DNA from: Agelas oroides
Lineage: Eukaryota > Porifera > Demospongiae > Agelasida > Agelasidae
NCBI GenBank assembly: GCA_949130485.1
Contig: OX422201.1
Coordinates: 1,586,516-1,650,515 of the forward strand
Direction: 5' to 3'
Length of the DNA stretch: 64,000 nt
Within the stretch, counting starts at the first letter, position 1. The number at the start of each line of letters is the position of its first letter. A program made the position numbers and the translations under genes. Shown here piece after piece: positions 49,501 through 61,930 of the stretch. The notes under the pieces were generated by a model, which worked only from the letters and a program-made list of their open reading frames with translations, was not told the DNA's origin and ran no database searches.

Positions 49501-51485
49501 CTTCACACTATTATGGCTCTACTTTGCTCTACGGGGTTCTACTACTCTCTACCATGGCTCTACTACATTCTACCAAAGCTCTACTTGACTCTACATGGCT
49601 CTACTTCATTGCACCACTGCTCTTCTTCATTCTACTTGACTCTACTACACTCTACCATGGCTCTACTTGGTTCTACTTAGCTCTACTACACTCTATCATT
49701 ACTCTTCTATATTCTACCGTGGCTCTACTTGTTTCGACATGACTCTACTACACTCTACCATGGATCTACTTGGCTGTACCTGGCACTACTACAGTCTGCC
49801 ATGGCTCTACTACATTCTACCAAGGCTCTACTTGACTCTATATGACTCTACTACATTCTACCATGGCCGTACTTGACTCTATTTCACTCTCCTCCACTCT
49901 ACGATGGCTCTACTTGACTCTACATGACTCTCCTACACTGTACCATGGCTGTACTTGACTCTGCTTTCCTCTACTACACTCTACCATGCCTCTACTCGGC
50001 TCCACGTGACTCTACTATACACTCTACAGTGACTCTACTTGGTTCCGCTTCACTCTACTATGGCTCTGCTTTGCTCTTCGTGGCTCTACTACACTCTACC
50101 ATGGCTCTACTACATTCTACCAAGGCTCTACTTGACTCTACATGACTGTACTTCATTCCACCATTGCTCTTCTTGACTCTACATGACTATACTACACTCT
50201 ACCATGGCTCTACTTGGTTCTACTTCGCTCTACTACACTCTATCATTACTCTTCTACATTCTACCGTGGCTCTACTAGCTTCGACATGACTCTACTACAC
50301 TCTACAATGGATCTACTTGGCTGTACCTGGCACTACTACAGTCTGCCATGGCTCTAGTACATTCTACCATAGCTCTACTTGACTCTACATGACGCTACTA
50401 CATTCTACCATGGCCATACTTGACTCTACTTCACTCTACTACGCTCTACCATGGCTCTACTTGACTCTACATGACTTTACTACACTCTACCATGGCTCTA
50501 CTTGACTCTACATGACTCTACTACACTCTACCATGGCTGTACTTGACTCTAAGTGACTCTACTACATTCCAACATGGCTCTACTTGACTCTACTTTCCTC
50601 TACTACACTCTACCACGACTCTAGTCGGGCTCCACTTGACTCTACTACACACTACAATGGCTCTCCTTGGTTCCACTTCACTCTACTATGGCTCTACTTT
50701 GCTCTGCGTGTGTCTACTACACTTTACCATGAATCTACTACATTCTACCAAGGCTCTACTTGGCTCTACATGACTCTACTTCATTCCAGCAATGCTCTTC
50801 TTGACTCTACTTGACTCTACTACACTCTACCATGGCTCTACTTGGTTCTACTTAGCTCTACAATGCTCTACCATTACTGTTCTACATTCTACCATTGCTC
50901 TACTAGCTTCGACATGACTCTACTACACTCTACCATGGATATACTTGGCTGTACCTGGCACTACTACAGTCTGCCATGGCTCTACTACATTCTACCAAGG
51001 CTCTACTTGACTCTACATGACTCTACTACATTCTTCCATGGCCGTACTTGACTCTACTTCACTCTACTACACTCTACCATGGCTCTACTTGACTCTACAT
51101 GACTCTACTACACTCTACCATGGCTCTACTTGACTCCACTTTCCACTGCTACACACTACCACGCCTCTACTCGGCTCCACATGACTCTACTACACTCTAC
51201 AATGGCTCTACTTGGTTTGACTTCACACTACTATGGCTCTACTTTGCTCTACGGGGTTCTACTACTCTCTACCATGGCTCTACTACATTCTACCAAAGCT
51301 CTACTTGACTCTACATGGCTCTACTTCATTGCACCACTGCTCTTCTTCATTCTACTTGACTCTACTACACTCTACCATGGCTCTACTTGGTTCTACTTAG
51401 CTCTACTACACTCTATCATTACTCTTCTATATTCTACCGTGGCTCTACTTGTTTCGACATGACTCTACTACACTCTACCATGGAT
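46598..51485. repeat. Satellite B higher-order repeats, 2552/1720/833 bp
   Basis: Long segments repeat at fixed offsets: 46827-47593 with 49379-50145 (2552 bp), 47592-48330 with 48425-49163 (833 bp), and 49122-49800 with 50842-51485 (1720 bp). Since 1720 + 833 is about 2552, the layout is a 1.7 kb unit, a partial 0.83 kb duplicate of its second half, the whole unit again, then a partial third copy. Copies differ by only a few bases per hundred, so the amplification is recent relative to the divergence of the 41 bp units. Matching to the third copy breaks near 51485. Confidence 0.8.
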
Positions 51486-52291
51486 CTACTTGGCAGTACC
51501 TGGCTCTACTACATTCTACCAAGGCCGTACTTGACTATACTTCACTCTACTACACTCTATCATGGCTCTACTTGACTCTACATGACTCTACTACGTTCTA
51601 CCATGGCTCTACTTGACTCTACTTTCCCCTACCACACTCAACCACGCCTGTACTCGGCTCCACATGACTCTACTACACTCTACAATGGCTCTATTTGGTT
51701 CTACTTCACCTTACTACGGCTCTACTTTGCTCTACTTGGCTCTAATACACTCTACCATGGCCCTACTACATTCTACCAAGGCTCTACTTGACTCTACATG
51801 ATTATATTTCATTCCTCCATTGCTCTTCATGACTCTACTTGACTCTACTACACTCTACCATCGCTCTACTTGGTTCTACTTCACTCTACTATGGCTCTAC
51901 TTTGCTCTACGTGGCTTTACTACACTCTACCATGGCTCTACTACATTCTAACATGGCTCTACTTGAGTCTACTTTCCCCTACTACACTCTACCACGCCTC
52001 TACTCGGCTCCACATGACTCTACTACACTCTACAATGGCTCTACTTGGTTCTACTTAGCTCTACTACACTCTATCATTACTCTTCTACATTCTACCGTGG
52101 CTCTACTAGCTTCGACATGACTCTACTACACTCTACCATGGATATACTTGGCTGTACCTGGCACTACTACAGTCTGCCATGGCTCTACTAGATTCTACCA
52201 AGGCTCTACTTGGCTCTACATGACTCTACTTCATTCCACCATTGCTCTTTTTGTCTCTACTTGACTCTACTACACTCTACCATGGCTCTAC

Positions 52292-55200
52292 TTGGTTCTA
52301 CTTAGCTCTACTACACCCTATCGTTACTTTTCTACATTCTACCGTGGCTCTACTAGCTTCGTCATGACCCTACTACACTCTACCATGGATCTACTTGGCT
52401 GTACCTGGCACTACTACAGTCTGCCATGGCTCTACTACATTCTAACAAGGCTCTACTTTACTGTACATGCATGACTCTACTACATTCTACCATGGCCGTA
52501 CTTGACTCTATTTCACTCTCCTCCACTATACCATGGCTCTACTTGACTCTACATGACTCTCCTACACTGTACCATGGCTGTACTTAACTCTGCTTTCCTC
52601 TACTACACTCTACCATGGATCTACTTGGCTGTACCTGGAACTACTACAGTCTGCCATGGCTCTACTACATTCTAACAAGGCTGTACTTGACTGTACATGC
52701 ATGACTCTACTACATTCTACCATGGCCGTACTTGACTCTATTTCACTCTCCTCCACTATACCATGGCTCTACTTGACTCTACATGACTCTCCTACACTGT
52801 ACCATGGCTGTACTTGACTCTGCTTTCCTCTACTACACTCTACCATGGATCTACTTGGCTGTACCTGGCACTACTACAGTTTGCCATGGCTCTACTACAT
52901 TCTAACAAGGCTCTACTTGACTGTACATGACTCTACTACATTCTACCATGGCCGTACTTGACTCTATTTCACTCTCCTCCACTCTACCATGGCTCTACTT
53001 GACTCTGCATGACTCTCCTACACTGTACCATGGCTGTACTTGACTCTGCTTTCCTCTACTACACTCTACCACACCTCTACTCGGCTCCACATGACTCTAC
53101 TACACTCGACAATGACTCTACTTGGTTCCACTTCACTCTACTATGGCTCTGCTTTGCTCTTCGTGGCTCTACTACACTCTACCATGGCTCTACTACACTC
53201 TACCATGGCTCTACTACATTCTGCCAAGGCTCTACTTGACTCTACATGACTGTACTTCATTCCACCATTCCTCTTCTTGACTCTACTTTACTCTACTACA
53301 CTCTACCATGGCTCTACTTGGTTCTACTTAGCTCTACTACACTCTATCATTACTCTTCCACAGTCTACCGTGGCTCTACTAGCTTCGACCAGACTCTACT
53401 ACACTCTACCATGGATCTACTTGGCTGTTGCTGGCACTACTACAGTCTGGCATGGCTCTACTACATTCTACCAAGGCTCTACTTGACTCTACATAACTCT
53501 ACTAACTTCTACCAAGGCCATACTTGACTCTACTTCACTCTACTACACTCTCCCGTGGTTCTAGTTGGCTCTACATGACTCTACTACATTTTACCATGGC
53601 TCTACTTGACTCTACTACACTATACCACGCCTCTACTCGGCTCCACATTACTCTACTACACTCTACAATGGCTCTACTTGGTTCTACTTCACTCTACTAT
53701 GGCTCTCCTTTGCTCTACGTGGCTCTGCTACACTCTACCATGGCTCTACTACATTCTACCAAGGCACTACTTGACTCTACATGACTCTACTTCATTCCAA
53801 CCTTGCTCTTCTTGACTCTACTTTATTCCACTACACTCTACCAACGCTCTACTTGGTTCTACTTAGCTCTACTACACTCTATCATTACTCTTCTATATAC
53901 TACTGTGGCTCTACTAGCTTCAACATGACTCTACTACACTCTACCATGGATATACTTGGCTGTACCTGGCACTACTATACAGTCTGCCATGGCTCTACTA
54001 GATTCTACCAAGGCTCTACTTGGCTCTACATGACTCTACTTCATTCCACCATTGCTCTTCTTGTCTCTACTTGACTCTACTACACTCTACCATGGCTCTA
54101 CTTGGTTCTACTTAGCTCTACTACACTCTATCGTTACTTTTCTACATTCTACCGTGGCTCTACTAGCTTCGTCATGACCCTACTACACTCTACCATGGAT
54201 CGAGTTGGCTGTACCTGGCACTACTACAGTCTGCCATGGCTCTACTACATTCTAACAAGGCTCTACTTTACTGTACATGCATGACTCTACTACATTCTAC
54301 CATGGCCGTACTTGACTCTATTTCACTCTCCTCCACTATACCATGGCTCTACTTGACTCTACATGACTCTCCTACACTGTACCATGGCTGTACTTGACTC
54401 TGCTTTCCTCTACTACACTCTACCATGGATCTACTTGGCTGTACCTGGCACTACTACAGTCTGCCATGGCTCTACTACATTCTAACAAGGCTCTACTTGA
54501 CAGTACATGACTCTACTACATTCTACCATGGCCGTACTTGACTCTATTTCACTCTCCTCCACTCTACCATGGCTCTACTTGACTCTACATGACTCTCCTA
54601 CACTGTACCATGGCTGTACTTGACTCTGCTTTCCTCTACTACACTCTACCACACCTCTACTCGGCTCCACATGACTCTACTACACTCGACAATGACTCTA
54701 CTTGGTTCCACTTCACTCTACTATGGCTCTGCTTTGCTCTTCGTGGCTCTACTACACTCTACCATGGCTCTACTACATTCTGCCAAGGCTCTACTTGACT
54801 CTACATGACTGTACTTCATTCCACCATTCCTCTTCTTGACTCTACTTTACTCTACTACACCCTACCATGGCTCTACTTGGTTCTACTTAGCTCTACTACA
54901 CTCTATCATTACTCTTCCACAGTCTACCGTGGCTCTACTAGCTTCGACCAGACTTTACTACACTCTACCATGGATCTACTTGGCTGTTGCTGGCACTACT
55001 ACAGCCTGGCATGGCTCTACTGCATTCTACCAAGGCTCTACTTGACTCTACATAACTCTACTAACTTTTACCAAGGCCATACTTGACTCTACTTCACTCT
55101 ACTACACTCTCCCGTGGTTCTAGTTGGCTCTACATGACTCTACTACATTTTACCATGGCTCTACTTGACTCTACTACACTCTACCACGCCTCTACTGGGC

Positions 55201-55450
55201 TCCACATGACTCTACTACACTCTACAATGGCTCTACTTGGTTCTACTTCACTCTACCATGGCTCTACTTTGCTCTGCGTGGCTCTGCTACACTCTACCAT
55301 GGCTCTACTACATTCTACCAAGGCACTACTTGACTCTACATGACTCTACTTCATTCCAACATTGCTCTTCTTGACTCTACTTTATTCCACTACACTCTAC
55401 CAACGCTCTACTTGGTTCTACTTAGCTCTACTACACTCTATCATTACTCT
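52292..55450. repeat. Satellite B duplicated segment with inner 230 bp repeats
   Basis: 52292-52474 matches 54102-54284 (offset 1810), while 53009-53160 matches 54589-54740 (offset 1580). The 230 bp difference is one extra copy of an inner unit. TACCATGGATCTACTTGGC occurs at 52381, 52611 and 52841 in the first copy, and its equivalents only at 54191 and 54421 in the second. A further 21 bp is lost in the second copy near 54770 (offset 1559 for 53246 and 54805). The first copy also has the private variant TTAACTCTGC near 52583. Confidence 0.8.
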
Positions 55451-56449
55451 TCTATATACTACTGTGGCTCTACTAGCTTCGACATGACCCTACTACACTC
55501 TACAATGGATCTACTTCGCTGTACCTGGCACTACTACAGTCTGCCATGCCTCTAGTACATTCTACCAAGGCTCTACTTGACTCTACTTCACTCTACTACA
55601 CTCTACCATGGCTCTACTTGACTCTACATCACTCTACTACACTCTACCATGTCTCTACTTGACTCTACTTTCCACTGCTACACACTACCACGCCTCTACT
55701 CGGCTCCACATGACTCTACTACACTCTACAATGGCTCTACTTGGTTCTACTTCACTCTACTATGGCTCCACTTTGCTCTACGTGGCTCTACTACACTCCA
55801 CCATCGCTCTACTACATTCTACCAAGGCTCTACTTGACTCTACATGACTCTACTTCATTCCACCATTGCTCTTCTTGACTCTACTTGCCTCTACTACCCT
55901 CTACTATGGCTCTACTTGTTTCTACTTAGCTCTACTACACTCTATCATTACTCGTCTACATTCTACCGTGGATCTACTAGCTTCGACATGACTCTACTAC
56001 ACTCTATACCATGGATCTACTTGGCTGTACCTCGCACTACTACAGTCTGCCATGACTCTACTGCATTCTACCAAGGCTCTACTTGAATGTACATGACTCT
56101 ACTACATTCTACCATGGCCGTACTTGACTCTACTTCACTCTACTACACTCTACCATGGCTCTAACTGACTGTACATGACTCTACTACACTCTACTACACT
56201 CTTCCATGGCTCTACTTGACTCTGCATGACTCCACTACATTCTACCATGGCTCTACTTGACTCTACTTTCCTCTACTACACTCTACCACTCCTCTAATCG
56301 GCTCCATATGACTCTCCTGCTCTCTACAATGACTCTACTTGGTTTTACTTCACTCTACTATGGCTCTACTTTGTTCTATGTGGCTCTACTACACTCTACC
56401 ATGGTTCTACTACATTCTACCAAGGCTCTACTTGACTCTACATGACTCT

Positions 56450-59400
56450 ACTGCTTTCCACCATTGCTCTTCTTGACTCTACTTGACTCTACTACACTCT
56501 ACCATGGCGCTACTTGGTTCTACTTCACTCTACTATGGCTCTACTTTGCTCTACGTTGTTCTACTACACTCTACCATGCCTCTACTACATTCTACCATGG
56601 CTCTACTTGATTCTACATGACTCTACTTCATTCCACCATTGCTCTTATTGACTCTACTTGACTCTACTACACTCTACCATGGCTCTACTTGGTTCTACGT
56701 AGCTCTACTATGGCTCTACTTTGCTCTACGTTGTTCTACTACACTCTACCATGGCTCTACTACATTCTACTAAGGCTCTCCTTGACCCTACATGACTCTA
56801 CTTCATTCTACCATGGCCGCACTTGACTCTACTTCACACTACTACACTCTACCATGGCTCTACTTGACTCTACATGACTCTACTACACTCTACCATGGCT
56901 CTACTTGACTGTACATGATTCTACTACATTCTACCATGGCTCTACTTTACTTTACTTTCCTCTACTACACACTACTACGCCTCTACTCGACTCCACATGA
57001 CTCTACTACACTGTACAATGGCTCTACTTGGTTTTACTTCACTCTACTGTGGCTCCTCTTTGCTCTACATGGCTCTACTACACACTTCCATGGCTCTACT
57101 ACATTCTACCAAGGCTCTACTTGACTCTACATGACTCCGCTTCATTCCACCATTGCTCTTCTTGACTCTACTTGACTCTACTACACTCCACCATGGCTCT
57201 ACTTGGCTCTACTTAGCTGTACTACACTCTATCATGGCTCTACTTGACTCTACATGACTCTACTATACTCTACCATGGCTCTACTTGTCTCTACATGACT
57301 CTACTACACTCTAGCATGGCTCTACTTGACTCTACCTGACTCTACTACATTCTACCATGGCTCTACTTGACTCTACTTTCCTCTACTACACATTACCACG
57401 CCTCTACTCGTCTCCACATGACTCTACTACATTGTACAATGGCTCTATTTGGTTTTACTTCACTCTACTGTGGCTCCACTTTGCTCAACGTGGCTCTACT
57501 ACACTCTTCCATGGCTCTACTACATTCTACCAAGGCTCTACTTGACTCTACATGACTCTACTACACTCTACCATGGCTCTACTCGGCTCCACATGACTCA
57601 ACTATACTCTACAATGGCTCTACTTGGTTCTACTTCACTCTACTATGGCTGTACTTTGCTCTACGTGGCTCGACCACACTTTACCATGAATCTACTACAT
57701 TCTACCAAGGCTCTACTTGACTCTACATGACTCTACTTGAATCCAGCAATGCTCTTCTTGACTCTACTTGACTCTACTACACTCTACCATGGCTCTACTT
57801 GGTTCCACTTAGCTCTACTACACTCTACCATTACTGTTCTACATTGTACCGTTGCTCTACTAGCTTCGACATGACTCTACTACACTCTACCATGGATATA
57901 CTTGGCTGTACCTGGCACTACTACAGTCTGCCATGGCTCTACTAGATTCTACCAAGGCTCTAATTGGCTCTACATGACTCTACTTCATTCCATCATTGCT
58001 CTTCTTGTCTCTACTTGACTCTACTACACTCTACCGTGGCTCTACTTGGTTCTACTTAGCTCTACTACACTCTATCGTTCCTCTTCTACATTCTACAGTG
58101 GCACTACTAGCTTCAACATGACCCTACTACACTCTACCATGGATCTACCTGGCTGTACCTGGCACTACTACTCTTGTCTGCCATGGCTCTACTACATTCT
58201 ACCAAGGTTATACTTGGCTCTACATGACTCAACTACATTCGACCATGGCCGTACTCGATTCTACTTCACTCTACTACACTCTACCATGGCTCTACTTGAC
58301 TCTACATGACTCTACTACACTCTCCTGTGGCTCTACTTGACTCTACATGACTCTACTATATTTTACCAAGGATCTACATGACTCTACTTTCCTCTACTAC
58401 ACTCTACCACGCCTCAACTCGGCTTCACACTCTACAATGCCTCTAGTTGGTTCTACTTCTCTCTACTATTCCTCTACTTTGCTCTACGAGGCTCTACTCT
58501 ACTCTACCATGGCGCTACTACATTCTACCAAGGCTCTACTTGACTGTACATGACTCTACTTCATTCCACCATTTCTCATCTTGATTCTACTTGACTCTAC
58601 TACACTCTACCATCGCTCTACATGGTTCTACTTAGCTCTACTACACTCTATCAGTACTCTTCTACATTCTACCATGGCTCTACTAGCTTCGACATCACTC
58701 TACTACACTCTACCATGGATCTACTTGGCTGTACCTGGCACTACTACAGTCTGCCATGGCTCTACTACATTCTACCAAGGCTCTACTTGACTCTACATGA
58801 CTCTACTACATTCTTCCATGGCCGTACTTGACTCTACTTCACTCTACTACACTCTACCATGGCTCTACTTCACTCTACTACACTCTACCATGGCTCTACT
58901 TGACTCTACATGACTCTACTACACTCTACCATGGCTCTACTTGACTCTATACTTTCCACTGCTACACACTACCACGCCTCTACTCGGCTCCACATGACTC
59001 TACTACACTCTACAATGGCTCTACTTGGTTTGACTTCACACTACTATGGCTCTACTTTGCTCTACGGGGTTCTACTACTCTCTACCATGGCTCTACTACA
59101 TTCTACCAAAGCTCTACTACATTCTACCAAAGCTCTACTTGACTCTACATGGCTCTACTTCATTGCACCACTGCTCTTCTTCATTCTACTTGACTCTACT
59201 ACACTCTACCATGGCTCTACTTGGTTCTACTTAGCTCTACTACACTCTATCATTAGTCTCCTATATTCTACCGTGGCTCTACTTGTTTCGACATGACTCT
59301 ACTACACTCTACCATGGATCTACTTGGCTGTACCTGGCACTACTACAGTCTGCCATCGCTCTACTACATTCTACCAAGGCTCTACTTGACTCTACATGAC

Positions 59401-61930
59401 TCTACTACATTCTACCATGGCCGTACTTGACTCTATTTCACTCTCCTCCACTCTACGATGGCTCTACTTGACTCTACATGACTCTCCTACACTGTACCAT
59501 GGCTGTACTTGACTCTGCTTTCCTCTACTACACTCTACCACGCCTCTACTCGGCTCCACATGACTCTACTACACTCTACAATGACTCTACTTGGTTTCAC
59601 TTCACTCTACTATGGCTCTGCTTTGCTCTTCGTGGCTCTACTACACTCTACCATGGCTCTACTACATTCTACCAAGGCTCTACTTGACTCTACATGACTC
59701 TACTGCTTTCCACCATTGCTCTTCTTGACTCTACTTGACTCTACTACACCCTACCATGGCTCTACGTGGTTCTACTTCACTCTACTATGGCTCTACTTTG
59801 CTCTACGTTGTTCTACTACACTCTACCATGCCTCTACTACATTCTACCATGGCTCTACTTGATTCTACATGACTCTACTTCATTCCACCATTGCTCTTAT
59901 TGACTCTACTTGACTCTACTACACTCTACCATGGCTCTACTTGGCTCTACGTAGCTCTACTATGGCTCTACTTTGCTCTACGTTGTTTTACTACACTCTA
60001 CCATGGCTCTACTACATTCCACTAAGGTTCTACTTGACCCTACATGACTCTACTTCATTCTACCATGGCCGCACTTGACTCTACTTCACACTACTACACT
60101 CTACCATGGCTCTACTTGACTCTACATGACTCTACTACACTCTACCATGGCTCTACTTGACTGTACATGATTCTACTACATTCTACCATGGCTCTACTTG
60201 ACTTTACTTTCCTCTACTACACACTACTACGCCTCTACTCGACTCCACATGACTCTACTACACTGTACAATGGCTCTACTTGGTTTTACTTCACTCTACT
60301 GTGGCTCCTCTGTGCTCTACGTGGCTCTACTACACACTTCCAAGGCTCTACTACATTCTACCAAGGCTCTACTTGACTCTACGTGACTCCGCTTCATTCC
60401 ACCATTGCTCTTCTTGACTCTACTTGACTCTACTACACTCCACCATGGCTCTACTTGGCTCTACTTAGCTGTACTACACTCTATCATGGCTCTACTTGAC
60501 TCTACATGACTCTACTATACTCTACCATGGCTCTACTTGTCTCTACATGACTCTACTACACTCTAGCATGGCTCTACTTGACTCTACCTGACTCTACTAC
60601 ATTCTACCATGGCTCTACTTGACTCTACTTTCCTCTACTACACATTACCACACCTTTACTCGTCTCCACATGACTCTACTACATTGTACAATGGCTCTAT
60701 TTGGTTTTACTTCACTCTACTGTGGCTCCACTTTGCTCTACGTGGCTCTACTACACTCTTCCATGGCTCTACTACATTCTACCAAGGCTCTACTTGACTC
60801 TACATGACTCTACTACACTCTACCATGGCTCTACTCGGCTCCACATGACTCAACTATACTCTACAATGGCTCTACTTGGTTCTACTTCACTCTACTATGG
60901 CTGTACTTTGCTCTACGTGGCTCTACTACACTCTTCCATGGCTCTACTACATTCTACCAAGGCTCTACTTGACTCTACGTGACTCTACTACACTCTACCA
61001 TGGCTCTACTCGGCTCCACATGACTCAACTATACTCTACAATGGCTCTACTTGGTTCTACTTCACTCTACTATGGCTGTACTTTGCTCTACGTGGCTCGA
61101 CCACACTCTACCATGGCTCTACTACATTCTACCAAGGCTCTACTTGACTCTACATGACTCTAGTTCATTCCACCATTCCTCTTATTGACTCTACCTGACT
61201 CTACTACACGCTACAATGGCTCTCCTTGGTTCTACTTCACTCTACTATGGCTCTACTTTGATCTGCGTGTCTCTACTACACTTTACCATGAATCTACTAC
61301 ATTCTACCAAGGCTCTACTTGACTCTACATGACTCTACTTGAATCCAGCAATGCTCTTCTTGACTCTACTTGACTCTACTACACTCTACCATGGCTCTAC
61401 TTGGTTCCACTTAGCTCTACTACACTCTACCATTACTGTTCTACATTGTACCGTTGCTCTACTAGCTTCGACATGACTCTACTACACTCTACCATGGATA
61501 TCCTTGGCTGTACCTGGCACTACTACAGTCTGCCATGGCTCTACGAGATTCTGCCAAGGCTCTAATTGGCTCTACATGACTCTACTTCATTCCATCATTG
61601 CTCTTCTTGTCTCTACTTGACTCTACTACACTCTACCGTGGCTCTACTTGGTTCTACTTAGCTCTACTACACTCTATCCTTCCTCTTCTACATTCTACCG
61701 TGGCACTACTAGCTTCAACATGACCCTACTACACTCTACCATGGATCTACCTGGCTGTACCTGGCACTACTACAGTCTGCCATGGCTCTACTACATTCTA
61801 CCAAGGCTCTACTTGGCTCTACATGACTCAACTACATTCGACCATGGCCGTACTTGATTCTACTTCACTCTACTACACTCTACCATGGCTCTACTTGACT
61901 CGACGTGACTCTACTACACTCTCACGTCGC
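56450..61930. repeat. Satellite B duplicated segment, 3252 bp offset
   Basis: CTACTGCTTTCCACCATTG at about 56450 recurs near 59702. 56915-57124 matches 60167-60376 and 57357-57555 matches 60609-60807 (all offset 3252). Further right the offset becomes 3602 (58046 with 61648): the second copy carries 350 extra bases, two additional copies of a 175 bp unit containing CATGACTCAACTATACTCTA. Between the two copies (about 58.6-59.5 kb) lies a segment like that at 46.6-47.4 kb, so block types are interleaved. Confidence 0.75.
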
